Notes: a model not told the origin generated them from the letters alone. 11,629 nucleotides of DNA from an uncultured Lachnospiraceae bacterium (GCA_934418055.1 CAKRWX010000050.1:1-11629), one strand, 5' to 3'; shown: positions 1 to 7,003, numbered from the stretch's first letter. Translations and numbers: made by a program.

Positions 1-56
1 AGCCAGTATAGGTATTCCCGTTCTATTGCCAATCGTTCTGGTCCCCAACTTTTCAA
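1..56 (-). CDS. Partial 5' end of a gene after comM, possibly DNA-processing protein DprA
   Basis: An open frame runs off the window edge. It could begin at a TTG (56-54) that overlaps the comM TGA stop, and it reads about 18 residues ending in REYLYWL. That tail would suit the start of DprA, whose N-terminus often has a YWL-type stretch. In many Clostridia comM (yifB) is followed directly by dprA, the loader of RecA onto incoming single-stranded DNA. The identification therefore rests mainly on gene order plus a few residues. No good ribosome site is visible, so translational coupling to comM or a different start codon is possible. The fragment is too short to exclude chance. Confidence 0.35.
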   Translation of the reverse strand, partial: MKSWGPERLAIEREYLYW

Positions 57-1597
57 TTGCCGTTCCAATACTTTTCCTCCAGACTGCGATAACCAATTGC
101 CTCACATAAATGTGGGTGACGGATCAGCTCTGATCCTTCCATATCTGCAATCGTCCTCGCCACCTTTAATACCTTCCCATAGCCACGGGCGCTGAATCCC
201 CGCTTCTGATACAAATCCCGGAAAAACTCCTCTTCTCCCTGTTCCAGCACACAAAACTTCCGGATCAGTTCTCCACTCATCTCTCCATTGAAATGGATCC
301 CTGTTCCACGAAAACGTGCTTCCTGGATCTCCCTGACACGTTCTACCCGCTTCCGGATGGTTTCTGAGGATTCCTGCTCCTTTCGACTGTTTAACTCCTC
401 GTAAGAGACCGCTGCGGCCTCCACACAGATATCGATCCGGTCGCGGATCGGTTTCGACACTTTTCCAAGATAATTGCGGATCTGGGTATCAGTGCAATGG
501 CAGCGGTTCCGGTCTGGATAGAAGCCACAGGGACAGGGATTCATGGCTGCCGCAAGAATAAAATCCGCCGGAAATTCATATCTTCCATTCACCCTGGAAA
601 TGACGATTTTTCTGCTTTCCAATGGTTCCCGCAAAAGTTCAATGGCACATCTTGGAAATTCTGGAAGTTCATCCAAAAACAAGACACCGCCACTGGCCAG
701 AGACAATTCTCCTGGAATTGGATACTTGCCACCTCCCGCCAATGCCTGGACACTGCAGGAATGATGGGGGCTGCGGAATGGCCGCTTCCGCATAAGAGGA
801 TGTTCCCTGGAAAGCATCCCGCATACACTGTAAATTCTGGAGATCTCCAGCTGTTCCTCAATACTGCCGGACGGCAGAATCGTAGGAATCCTCTCTGCAA
901 TCATAGTCTTACCGCTTCCAGCAGATCCAATATACAAAATATGATGTCTGCCAGAAACTGCCACTTCTGTAGCCCGGCGGACAAAAAGCTGTCCCTGTAC
1001 CTCCTTAAAATCGACCGGGTACGTCTCTGGCTCTGCTTCCCAGTTTTCCTGCGGTCTGGTTATTCGGCCTACTCCGCTTCTCTGAGTCTTCTCTTTTAAT
1101 AGCTCCGGCAGTTCCTTCACCGACCGGATACCAATGATCTGGATCCCTGGTATCATCTGACCTTCCCGCACATTATCCTGTGGAACCACGCAGATCTTTT
1201 TCCCACACCTTTTGGCCTCCATCACCATGGAAAGGACACCTCGTACCGGACGCACCTGTCCGTCCAGCCCCAGTTCTCCCAACAGCACCGCATCCCGAAA
1301 TGCCGCACAGTCCATCAGCCCGTAGGCACCCAGCACCCCAGCCGCAATGGCCAGATCAAACGCAGTGCCGCTTTTCCGCACCCCAGCAGGGGATAAATTC
1401 ACCGTCACCTTCTGGGACCGCAATGCAAAATCACTGTTGCGAAGCGCTGTCCTTACCCGGTCCTGGGCCTCTTTTACCTCCGCTGCCAGAACTCCCACCA
1501 TGACAAATGCTGGAAGTCCGTCACTGACATCCACTTCCACCGAAACCTCGTAAGCATCGATTCCTGACAGACCGATGCCAAACACCTTACTAAACAC
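53..1597 (-). CDS. comM: ComM/YifB family Mg-chelatase-like AAA+ ATPase
   Basis: This is a full-length (514 aa) ComM/YifB protein. ComM is a hexameric helicase that drives branch migration during integration of transformed DNA in naturally competent bacteria; its role in Clostridia is not established. The N-terminal Lon-protease-like ChlI domain covers about residues 1-165. The AAA+ core has a Walker A motif GSAGSGKT at 224-231 and a Walker B GVLFLDEL at 304-311. A cysteine cluster typical of the family (CPCG...CHC) lies at 355-368. The C-terminal helical domain has the conserved SARGYGKVLKVARTIAD stretch near 469-485. Translation starts at GTG (1597-1595) with AAGGAGG five bases upstream, giving the family's usual MFSKV start. 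A possible own promoter lies at 1742-1770, but co-transcription with the upstream repair genes is also possible because no terminator separates them. Confidence 0.95.
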   Translation of the reverse strand: MFSKVFGIGLSGIDAYEVSVEVDVSDGLPAFVMVGVLAAEVKEAQDRVRTALRNSDFALRSQKVTVNLSPAGVRKSGTAFDLAIAAGVLGAYGLMDCAAFRDAVLLGELGLDGQVRPVRGVLSMVMEAKRCGKKICVVPQDNVREGQMIPGIQIIGIRSVKELPELLKEKTQRSGVGRITRPQENWEAEPETYPVDFKEVQGQLFVRRATEVAVSGRHHILYIGSAGSGKTMIAERIPTILPSGSIEEQLEISRIYSVCGMLSREHPLMRKRPFRSPHHSCSVQALAGGGKYPIPGELSLASGGVLFLDELPEFPRCAIELLREPLESRKIVISRVNGRYEFPADFILAAAMNPCPCGFYPDRNRCHCTDTQIRNYLGKVSKPIRDRIDICVEAAAVSYEELNSRKEQESSETIRKRVERVREIQEARFRGTGIHFNGEMSGELIRKFCVLEQGEEEFFRDLYQKRGFSARGYGKVLKVARTIADMEGSELIRHPHLCEAIGYRSLEEKYWNGN

Positions 1598-1784
1598 TGC
1601 TTCCTCCTTACCGCAGTCAAATCACATGTTTCTCCTTCTCAATCATTCTCTTGGTTGGATTTTCTCTTATGAATTCGTACAGATACACCTGAAATACTCT
1701 TGATTCGTTTCTCTTGACTCTCTTTTTGAAATGATACTTTCATCATACTGGATACTTTCTCAAATAGCAAGCGGATTTTGCCGA
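1598..1784 (-). other. Gap between repair pair and comM, with a start-stop codon pair
   Basis: This 187-base gap holds a candidate promoter (1742-1770), no recognisable terminator and, close to comM, two ribosome-site-like sequences. The first (GAGAAGGAG, 1640-1632) precedes an ATG (1627-1625) that is followed at once by TGA (1624-1622). That ATG is 30 bases upstream of, and in frame with, the comM GTG. The second ribosome site serves comM itself. A 35-codon basic reading frame (1746-1639) is open here, but its ATG overlaps the predicted -10 box and it lacks a good ribosome site, so I do not call it a gene. Confidence 0.4.
1742..1770 (-). promoter_or_regulatory. Candidate sigma-A promoter for comM
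   Basis: On the minus strand a -35-like TTGCTA (1770-1765) and a -10-like TATGAT (1747-1742) are separated by exactly 17 bases. The -10 matches consensus at five of six positions and the -35 at four of six. The expected transcript start, near 1735, would leave a leader of about 140 bases before comM. The match is reasonable but unproven. Confidence 0.4.
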
Positions 1785-2543
1785 TCACCCCTGAAATTCC
1801 GTCATATACGGTCTGAAACGGAGTGGCAGATGGTTCATCTGACACCTTGGATTGATTCTCTCCATGATGGCAATATGCTCATGGTAGGTCTTCCACAAGT
1901 TCTCAAAAGCACTCTGGTCACTGCTGTCTTCCAGTCGTTCTTTCCAGCTCTCATCATCCAGCTGTACCATAAACCACGGCTGCTCTGCCTGATGCACTAC
2001 AGCTTTTTTCCGTTTTTCATCGTAAATCACCCAGTTTTCTCCCCGCAACCGGTCTGCGAAGTGAGGAGCCAGAAGAACGATCACATCATTCTCCGGACCG
2101 ACTGTTCCAAACAGGATTCCATCCCGGGTATTTCCAAACCGCAGAAACTCTATCAGATAATGGGCTTCATTCGATACCATCCGATTGATGCGGAAAATCT
2201 CATACACAGCTGGAATCTGAATCTGATCTACGATTTTTCTCCCATAGGTGATCGCGTAGACCAGATAACGATAAATGGCATCTGCTTTTTCCTCTTCTCC
2301 GCTCAAAAAAGCCCGGTAAACCTGCTCATAGACCTGGTCTCCTGCTTTCTTACGGATCACAGAGATCACCTTCTCGGTCTTTTCTGGCGTCACTTCTACC
2401 TCACGGTACTGGGCAAACATCTGGAGATTTCCATGGTTCTCCAGTTCCAGTTTCACATTGGCATGGCCCAGTTTGCTCATCCAGGCATCATACACGCCGC
2501 ATAAAATTCCTTCAAAGGTATCACTACAGGTAAAAATCGTCAT
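1785..2543 (-). CDS. TIGR03915-family putative DNA repair/metabolism protein, partner of radical SAM protein
   Basis: This 252-aa protein has no transmembrane segment or signal peptide. It begins with MTIFTCSDTFEGILCGVYDAW and ends LPLRFRPYMTEFQG, both typical of the TIGR03915 family of probable DNA metabolism proteins found beside a radical SAM partner. In some other bacteria this family is fused to a uracil-DNA-glycosylase-like domain. No such domain is present here, and the length fits the standalone form. Its ATG overlaps the stop of the upstream radical SAM gene as ATGA (2543-2540), so the two are translationally coupled and probably work together. The biochemical function is unknown. 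Control should follow the LexA-flanked promoter upstream of the radical SAM gene. Confidence 0.85.
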   Translation of the reverse strand: MTIFTCSDTFEGILCGVYDAWMSKLGHANVKLELENHGNLQMFAQYREVEVTPEKTEKVISVIRKKAGDQVYEQVYRAFLSGEEEKADAIYRYLVYAITYGRKIVDQIQIPAVYEIFRINRMVSNEAHYLIEFLRFGNTRDGILFGTVGPENDVIVLLAPHFADRLRGENWVIYDEKRKKAVVHQAEQPWFMVQLDDESWKERLEDSSDQSAFENLWKTYHEHIAIMERINPRCQMNHLPLRFRPYMTEFQG

Positions 2544-3847
2544 ACAACACCTCCCAGAAATCCATCATCAAACAGCGACATCTGCCGATACGTGTCCGTA
2601 TGGCTGATATCCCAGGCTTTTTTGTGTTCTTCACTGACCAGCTGACTGGTGATAAAATCCTGATCGATTCTGGTCGGATACATCATCTTTCCTTTGCAGG
2701 TGATAAAGTACACCGCCCGCTTTAACACCACACCGATCTTCTTTAGATCTCCATAGTCTAACGCCGTGCCTCTCCGGGCCGCCACGATCCGTTTGGCGGA
2801 CTTGACACCGATTCCAGGGACCCGCAAAAGCGTCTGATAATCCGCCCGGTTCACCTCCACAGGGAACTGCTCCAAGTGGTTTAACGCCCAGTCGCACTTG
2901 GGATCTAAAAAAGCGTTAAAATTGGGTCGTTTCTCATTCAGAAGCTCCCTCGCCTGAAATCCGTAAAAACGCATCAGCCAGTCCGCCTGGTATAACCGGT
3001 GTTCCCGAAGAAGTGGCGGACCGCCTGGAATTACCGGAAGCTGGCTGTCTTCGTTGACCCGGACAAAGGCGGAATAATACACCCGTTTTAAATCAAAACG
3101 GTGATACAAGGCCTCCGCAATGGTAATCATCTGATAATCGCTCTCTGGCGTGGCACCTACGATCATCTGGGTACTCTGTCCCGCTGGCACGAACTTTCTT
3201 TGTCCACGATACGGCACAATCTCCCGTTCCTGCTGCCAGATCTTCCCACTGATCTGCTTCATAGGCGACAGAATCCGCTCTCTGGTCTTTCCCGGCGCTA
3301 ATTTCTTCAACCCTTCTGCTGTAGGAAGTTCCATATTAATGCTGACGCGATCTGCCAGAAGACCGATCTGCTCCACCAGTACCGGATCTGCCCCTGGAAT
3401 CACCTTGATATGAATATAGCCGTTAAACCGGTATTCATTCCGCAGTTTCCATAAAGTCTGATACAACAGATCCATGGTATAATCCGGGCTTTTTAATACG
3501 CCGGAGCTCAAAAATAATCCCTCGATATAATTGCGGCGATAAAATTCTATGGTCAGATGACACACTTCATCCGGGGTAAAGGACGTCCGCACCACGTCAT
3601 TAGAACGGCGGTTGATACAGTAACGGCAATCATAGATACACTGATTGGTAAACAGGATTTTCAACAGGGAGATACACCTGCCGTCCGCCGCAAAGCTGTG
3701 GCAGATGCCCGGTGCTACCGTATTACCCAGCATTCCCGCCTTTCCCCCTCTCTGGGAACCACTGGAAGAACAGGACACATCATACTTGGCTGCATCTGCC
3801 AAAATTCCTAATTTTTCCTGTAAGGGCATCTCTTCCTGTATCAGCAT
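2540..3847 (-). CDS. Putative DNA modification/repair radical SAM protein (TIGR03916 type)
   Basis: This 435-aa radical SAM enzyme has its 4Fe-4S-binding cysteines in the CxxxCxxC motif CIYDCRYC (Cys70, Cys74, Cys77). The cluster would reductively cleave S-adenosylmethionine to form a 5'-deoxyadenosyl radical. After the radical SAM core comes a C-terminal helix-hairpin-helix (VPGIGVKSAKRIV, about 343-355), a non-specific DNA-binding element, which supports action on DNA. This architecture matches the family called putative DNA modification/repair radical SAM protein, which co-occurs with TIGR03915 and sometimes uracil-DNA-glycosylase-like proteins. The DNA lesion or substrate is not known. 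The ATG at 3847 has AGGAGT about seven bases upstream. Two LexA-type boxes flank its promoter, so damage induction is inferred. It overlaps the next gene by four bases. Confidence 0.92.
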   Translation of the reverse strand: MLIQEEMPLQEKLGILADAAKYDVSCSSSGSQRGGKAGMLGNTVAPGICHSFAADGRCISLLKILFTNQCIYDCRYCINRRSNDVVRTSFTPDEVCHLTIEFYRRNYIEGLFLSSGVLKSPDYTMDLLYQTLWKLRNEYRFNGYIHIKVIPGADPVLVEQIGLLADRVSINMELPTAEGLKKLAPGKTRERILSPMKQISGKIWQQEREIVPYRGQRKFVPAGQSTQMIVGATPESDYQMITIAEALYHRFDLKRVYYSAFVRVNEDSQLPVIPGGPPLLREHRLYQADWLMRFYGFQARELLNEKRPNFNAFLDPKCDWALNHLEQFPVEVNRADYQTLLRVPGIGVKSAKRIVAARRGTALDYGDLKKIGVVLKRAVYFITCKGKMMYPTRIDQDFITSQLVSEEHKKAWDISHTDTYRQMSLFDDGFLGGVV

Positions 3848-3876
3848 CTATTTCACTCCTTTTTCTCAACGCGCAT

Positions 3877-3890
3877 CGAACATGTGTTTG
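3877..3890. promoter_or_regulatory. LexA (SOS) box 1, just downstream of transcript start
   Basis: The sequence CGAACATGTGTTTG resembles the Firmicutes LexA operator (CGAAC-N4-GTTCG), with a weaker right half. It lies about 10-23 bases after the expected start point of the radical SAM gene, a position where bound repressor would block transcription. Confidence 0.7.
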
Positions 3891-3905
3891 TTTTTTTCTG
3901 TCATT

Positions 3906-3934
3906 AGCATATCACATTCAATTTTATTTTTCAA
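3906..3934 (-). promoter_or_regulatory. Sigma-A promoter of the radical SAM repair operon
   Basis: On the minus strand TTGAAA (3934-3929) and TATGCT (3911-3906) are separated by 17 bases. A TG one base before the hexamer makes an extended -10. Expected start is near 3899. It sits between the two LexA boxes, one eight bases upstream of the -35 and one just after the start, so both should control it. Confidence 0.65.
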
Positions 3935-3942
3935 GTCTTTTT

Positions 3943-3956
3943 CGAACATTTGTTCT
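3943..3956. promoter_or_regulatory. LexA (SOS) box 2, upstream of -35
   Basis: The sequence CGAACATTTGTTCT contains a perfect GAAC-N4-GTTC inverted repeat, the core of the Bacillus/Clostridium LexA operator. It lies eight bases upstream of the -35 of the radical SAM gene. Together with box 1 it brackets the promoter. Confidence 0.8.
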
Positions 3957-3977
3957 TTTTTTGTTTTTACACATTGT

Positions 3978-4011
3978 AAAAAAAGAACGGCCAGTTTCCA
4001 CCAGCCGTTCT
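3978..4011 (-). terminator. Rho-independent terminator after galE
   Basis: On the minus strand the arms AGAACGGC (4011-4004) and GCCGTTCT (3991-3984) pair over eight bases around a 12-base loop. A run of seven T residues (3984-3978) follows. It lies 27 bases beyond the galE stop and separates galE from the SOS-controlled repair genes. Confidence 0.9.
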
Positions 4012-4037
4012 CATTTCATCCTAACTCTATGAAATTT

Positions 4038-5057
4038 TTATTCCGCATATCCCTCTGGATTGTTCTTCTGCCATCTCCATGCATCCTCGCACATCTCACG
4101 GATACCGCGTTTTGCCTTCCAGCCAAGCTCTTTCTCTGCTTTAGATGGATCTGCATAGCATGCCGGTACATCTCCAGCTCTTCTGTCTTTGAACACATAG
4201 TTGATCTTCAGATTATTCGCTTCTTCGAAGGCATTGATCACATCCAGAACACTATAACCGGTTCCGGTTCCTAAATTGTAGATCCAGACACCACCCTGTT
4301 CCGCTTTTAACTTTTCAAGCGCTTTTACATGACCGTCTGCGAGGTCTACTACATGGATATAGTCTCTTACACAGGTTCCATCTGGTGTGTCATAGTCATT
4401 ACCAAAGACGCCTAAGCATACCAGCTTGCCAACTGCCACCTGGGTGATGTATGGAAGCAGGTTGTTTGGGATACCCTTTGGATTCTCGCCAATCCGTCCG
4501 GACTTGTGTGCACCGATCGGATTGAAATAACGAAGCAGCATGATCTGCCACTCCGGATCTGCTGTATGTAAATCTGTTAAAATCTGCTCCAGCATACCTT
4601 TGGTACGTCCATATGGGTTCGTGATCTCGCCCTTTGGACACTCCTCCGTGATCGGAACAAATGCAGGATTGCCATATACAGTTGCGGAAGAACTAAATAC
4701 GATGCTCTTTACTCCGTGTTTTCTCATCTCGTCACACAGGATCAGGGTTCCTGTAATGTTGTTATGATAATATTCCAGAGGCTTGTACACAGATTCTCCT
4801 ACTGCTTTTAAACCTGCAAAATGAATTACCGCTTCAATCTTCTCATTATCAAATACATTCTTTACAGCTGCCTGATCCAGCAGATCTACCTCATAGAATG
4901 TTAATTTTTTCCCTGTGATCTCCTCTACACGTTTCAGAGATTCTTTGCATGAATTGCAGAGATTATCGATGACTACCACATCATAACCTGCATTCAGAAG
5001 CTCAATACAAGTATGACTGCCAATATAACCGGCTCCGCCTGTTACTAAAATTGCCAT
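4038..5057 (-). CDS. galE: UDP-glucose 4-epimerase GalE
   Basis: This short-chain dehydrogenase-family epimerase (339 aa) interconverts UDP-glucose and UDP-galactose in the cytoplasm using bound NAD+, as part of the Leloir pathway and cell-surface sugar supply. The NAD-binding glycine motif GGAGYIG is at residues 7-13. The catalytic residues are Ser124 (SSSATVYG) and Tyr149/Lys153 (YGRTK), at the same numbers as in E. coli GalE. The start chosen is ATG at 5057 because AGGAGG lies eight bases upstream and the protein then begins MAILVTGG. An ATG at 5093 would add twelve unrelated residues. The residue matching the E. coli gatekeeper Tyr299 is Cys300 (DVPACYAD), which may widen substrate range to UDP-GlcNAc/GalNAc. 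No clear promoter is seen. A terminator follows. Confidence 0.97.
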   Translation of the reverse strand: MAILVTGGAGYIGSHTCIELLNAGYDVVVIDNLCNSCKESLKRVEEITGKKLTFYEVDLLDQAAVKNVFDNEKIEAVIHFAGLKAVGESVYKPLEYYHNNITGTLILCDEMRKHGVKSIVFSSSATVYGNPAFVPITEECPKGEITNPYGRTKGMLEQILTDLHTADPEWQIMLLRYFNPIGAHKSGRIGENPKGIPNNLLPYITQVAVGKLVCLGVFGNDYDTPDGTCVRDYIHVVDLADGHVKALEKLKAEQGGVWIYNLGTGTGYSVLDVINAFEEANNLKINYVFKDRRAGDVPACYADPSKAEKELGWKAKRGIREMCEDAWRWQKNNPEGYAE

Positions 5058-5146
5058 AGCTTCATCCTCCTGATCTAATATAAGTTGTACCATTCCGTAG
5101 GTCTTCGCACTTGCTATGCCAGCCTATAAACACATACCTGGAACGT

Positions 5147-5181
5147 AACAAAACCTACCCCTATATTATATAAGGGTAGGT
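5147..5181 (-). terminator. Rho-independent terminator of the PTS operon
   Basis: On the minus strand ACCTACCC (5181-5174) pairs with GGGTAGGT (5160-5153). The stem extends inward through four A/T pairs, past one mismatch, to a three-base loop. TTTTGTT follows. It lies 29 bases beyond the stop of the IIBC gene and before galE, whose expression probably needs a separate promoter or some readthrough. Confidence 0.85.
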
Positions 5182-5209
5182 CCTGTTTTACAATGTCTTT
5201 TTCGTAGCT

Positions 5210-6667
5210 TTATTTGCACAATTTTTTGAATTCATCCGCTACAAACTGTACCTGAGTACCAATGATAACCTGTACAGAAGTTTTACTTGGACGGATCACG
5301 CCTGCAACACCTGCGGATTTGATCACTTTCTCGTCTACTTTGGTGTAATCTTTTACTTCCAGACGAAGTCTTGTGATACAGTTATCGATAGAAGTTACGT
5401 TGGCAGCACCGCCAACACCCTCTAAAACGATCTTCGCAACTGCAGTATAATCGTTATTTGCTAAAGTAACCTTTAACTCATCTGCATCGTCATCCTCACG
5501 TCCAGGAGTCTTTAAGTTGAACTTGGTGATCACTACGGTAAATACTACATAATACAGAACACCAACTACCAGGCCAACTGGAATCAGCAGCCATGGATTC
5601 TCTGCCAGTGGGGTGAAAGAGCTGAGTACCATATCAACGGCACCACCGGAGAAGGAGAAACCTGCACGGATTGGAAGTGCTACGGTAATTGCAGATGTAA
5701 CGCCTGCTAATAACGCATGTACTACATACAGGCCAGGAGCCAGGAACATGAAGGAGAACTCGATCGGCTCAGTAACACCAGTGAAGAAGGAACAGAATGC
5801 TGCAGATGCTAACAGTCCGTATACCATTTTCTTCTTGCCTGGTTTTGCTGTCTTATACATCGCAAGGCAGGCTGCTGGAAGACCAAACATCATGAATGGG
5901 AAGAATCCGGTCATATACATACCAGTCTGTCCATAAACACCTGTGTTGCCCCAGAAATTGCTTAAATCGTTGATTTCAGCTACGTCAAACCAGAATACAG
6001 AGTTTAATGCGTGATGCAGACCAAATGGAATCAGCAGACGGTTGAAGAAGGTGTAAATACCTGCGCCAATCGCTCCCATACCGATAAATGTCTCACCCAT
6101 GGTAACTAAGCCGCCGTATACCAATGGCCATACAAAGAACAGAACTAAAGCAGCTAAAATGGAATACATAGCAGTGAAAATCGCAACCGCACGCTTGCCG
6201 CTAAAGAATGCCAGGGCATCTGGTAATTTAATGGTTCTATACTTGTTGTAGCAGAAAGAACCGATCAGACCAGATAAAATACCTACGAACTGGTTCACGA
6301 TCTTACCGAATGCAGGAGCCGCTTCCTTACCGGTGATTCCGGCTACAGAGCCGCTGCTTAACAGAGTTGTGATCATAAACATGGATACCAGACCAGCAAG
6401 ACCGGCTGTGCCATCGCCATCCTCGGCCATACCAACTGCCACGCCAATAGCAAACAGCCAGGACATATTGTCAATTAAAGCGCCGCCTGCTTTGATCAGG
6501 AACAGACCGATGGAATAAGAAAATCCACCAGCAGTAAATCCCTGTACCTCACCTGCCATTGCCGCTGGAGCCAGAATGTAACCGATACCCATCAGGATAC
6601 CGCATACTGGCAGACATGCTACCGGCAGCATCAAGGCCTTACCTAGTCTTTGGAAAAACTTCATCAT
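5210..6667 (-). CDS. nagE: PTS sugar transporter subunit IIBC, N-acetylglucosamine (NagE) type
   Basis: This 485-aa membrane permease imports and phosphorylates a sugar. The IIC domain (about 1-385) has many hydrophobic helices, the LLIPFGLHHALNSVFWF stretch at 211-227 and the sugar-site motif TGVTEPIEF at 296-304. A linker with FNLKTPGRED leads to the IIB domain, whose phosphorylated cysteine is Cys430 (IDNCITRLRL). The IKLPDALAFFSGKRA segment and the FNLKTPGRED linker closely resemble E. coli NagE rather than PtsG, so N-acetylglucosamine is the best guess and glucose the alternative. Unlike E. coli NagE there is no fused IIA; a separate IIA gene lies upstream in the same operon. The ATG at 6667 follows an AAGGGG ribosome site by nine bases. 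Two hairpins precede it. Confidence 0.9.
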   Translation of the reverse strand: MMKFFQRLGKALMLPVACLPVCGILMGIGYILAPAAMAGEVQGFTAGGFSYSIGLFLIKAGGALIDNMSWLFAIGVAVGMAEDGDGTAGLAGLVSMFMITTLLSSGSVAGITGKEAAPAFGKIVNQFVGILSGLIGSFCYNKYRTIKLPDALAFFSGKRAVAIFTAMYSILAALVLFFVWPLVYGGLVTMGETFIGMGAIGAGIYTFFNRLLIPFGLHHALNSVFWFDVAEINDLSNFWGNTGVYGQTGMYMTGFFPFMMFGLPAACLAMYKTAKPGKKKMVYGLLASAAFCSFFTGVTEPIEFSFMFLAPGLYVVHALLAGVTSAITVALPIRAGFSFSGGAVDMVLSSFTPLAENPWLLIPVGLVVGVLYYVVFTVVITKFNLKTPGREDDDADELKVTLANNDYTAVAKIVLEGVGGAANVTSIDNCITRLRLEVKDYTKVDEKVIKSAGVAGVIRPSKTSVQVIIGTQVQFVADEFKKLCK

Positions 6668-6687
6668 AAAACAAAACCCCTTTCTTT

Positions 6688-6699
6688 GGGCTTGCGCCC
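6688..6699 (-). other. Small GNRA-tetraloop hairpin before the IIBC ribosome site
   Basis: On the minus strand GGGC-GCAA-GCCC forms a four-pair stem closed by a GCAA tetraloop. It ends about ten bases before the AAGGGG ribosome site of the IIBC gene. It is short, so a role in translation or mRNA stability is only a possibility. Confidence 0.35.
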
Positions 6700-6709
6700 C
6701 ATTTATTTA

Positions 6710-6737
6710 TTTGAACCGTTCCCCTAACGGATTCAAA
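6710..6737 (-). other. Intercistronic hairpin between HPr-like gene and IIBC
   Basis: On the minus strand TTTGAA-T-CCGTT and AACGG-TTCAAA pair over eleven bases with one bulged T around an AGGGG loop. It is followed by TAAATAAATG, not a T-run, so it is unlikely to be a strong terminator. It lies in the 77-base gap, the only sizeable one in the operon, and could mark RNA processing or protect the upstream or downstream mRNA. Confidence 0.55.
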
Positions 6738-6744
6738 CCGCATC

Positions 6745-6993
6745 TTACTGCAGGATCTCCAGAACCGCATCCAACGCTTCTGTTTCTTCCCTGCCTTCTG
6801 AAATAATCTCGATCCAGTCCCCGCAGTCCGCATTCAGCGCCATCACTTCCAGGATCTGGTCTGCAGCTGCTTCCCGTTCTCCCAAACGGAGACAGACTTT
6901 CACATCCCGCTGTCTCACAGCCATGCAGATCTGCACAGAATTCCTTGCATGGAGTCCCTCTGGATCCTTTAACTGTATTTTTCTATATACCAT
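6745..6993 (-). CDS. HPr-family phosphocarrier protein with Gln in place of Ser46
   Basis: This 82-residue protein has HPr length and fold signature. The phosphorylatable His15 sits in GLHAR (13-17), so it should pass phosphate from Enzyme I to IIA. The usual proline after the arginine is replaced by Asn18. Position 46, normally the serine phosphorylated by HPr kinase in Firmicutes (KSIMGVM), is Gln in DQILEVM (45-51), so control through P-Ser-HPr and CcpA should be lost. The gene lies ten bases after the IIA stop and upstream of IIBC, which suggests a dedicated carrier for this PTS. A general ptsH presumably exists elsewhere. An ATG start at 6993 with AGGA eight bases upstream is reasonable. 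Confidence 0.88.
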   Translation of the reverse strand: MVYRKIQLKDPEGLHARNSVQICMAVRQRDVKVCLRLGEREAAADQILEVMALNADCGDWIEIISEGREETEALDAVLEILQ

Positions 6994-7003
6994 CCCATCT
7001 GTC

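Noticed and set aside
1639..1845. Minus-strand open frame of 68 codons (or 35 codons from the ATG at 1746)
   Set aside because: It starts with GTG inside the end of the TIGR03915-type gene, lacks a good ribosome site, and its internal ATG overlaps a predicted -10 box. The product is a basic, low-complexity peptide with no family resemblance.
1731..2504. Long plus-strand open frame (257 codons) opposite the TIGR03915-type gene
   Set aside because: It is an antisense shadow of a well-supported gene, with no ribosome site and no recognisable domain.
3645..4274. Long plus-strand open frame spanning the radical SAM start, the LexA-flanked promoter and the galE terminator
   Set aside because: It crosses clear regulatory elements of both neighbouring genes and its Phe/Ser-rich product resembles translated antisense and A/T-rich DNA rather than a protein.
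5058..5146. Possible promoter for galE
   Set aside because: A TATATT is present about 20 bases before the galE ribosome site, but no -35 of acceptable quality lies 16-18 bases upstream of it.
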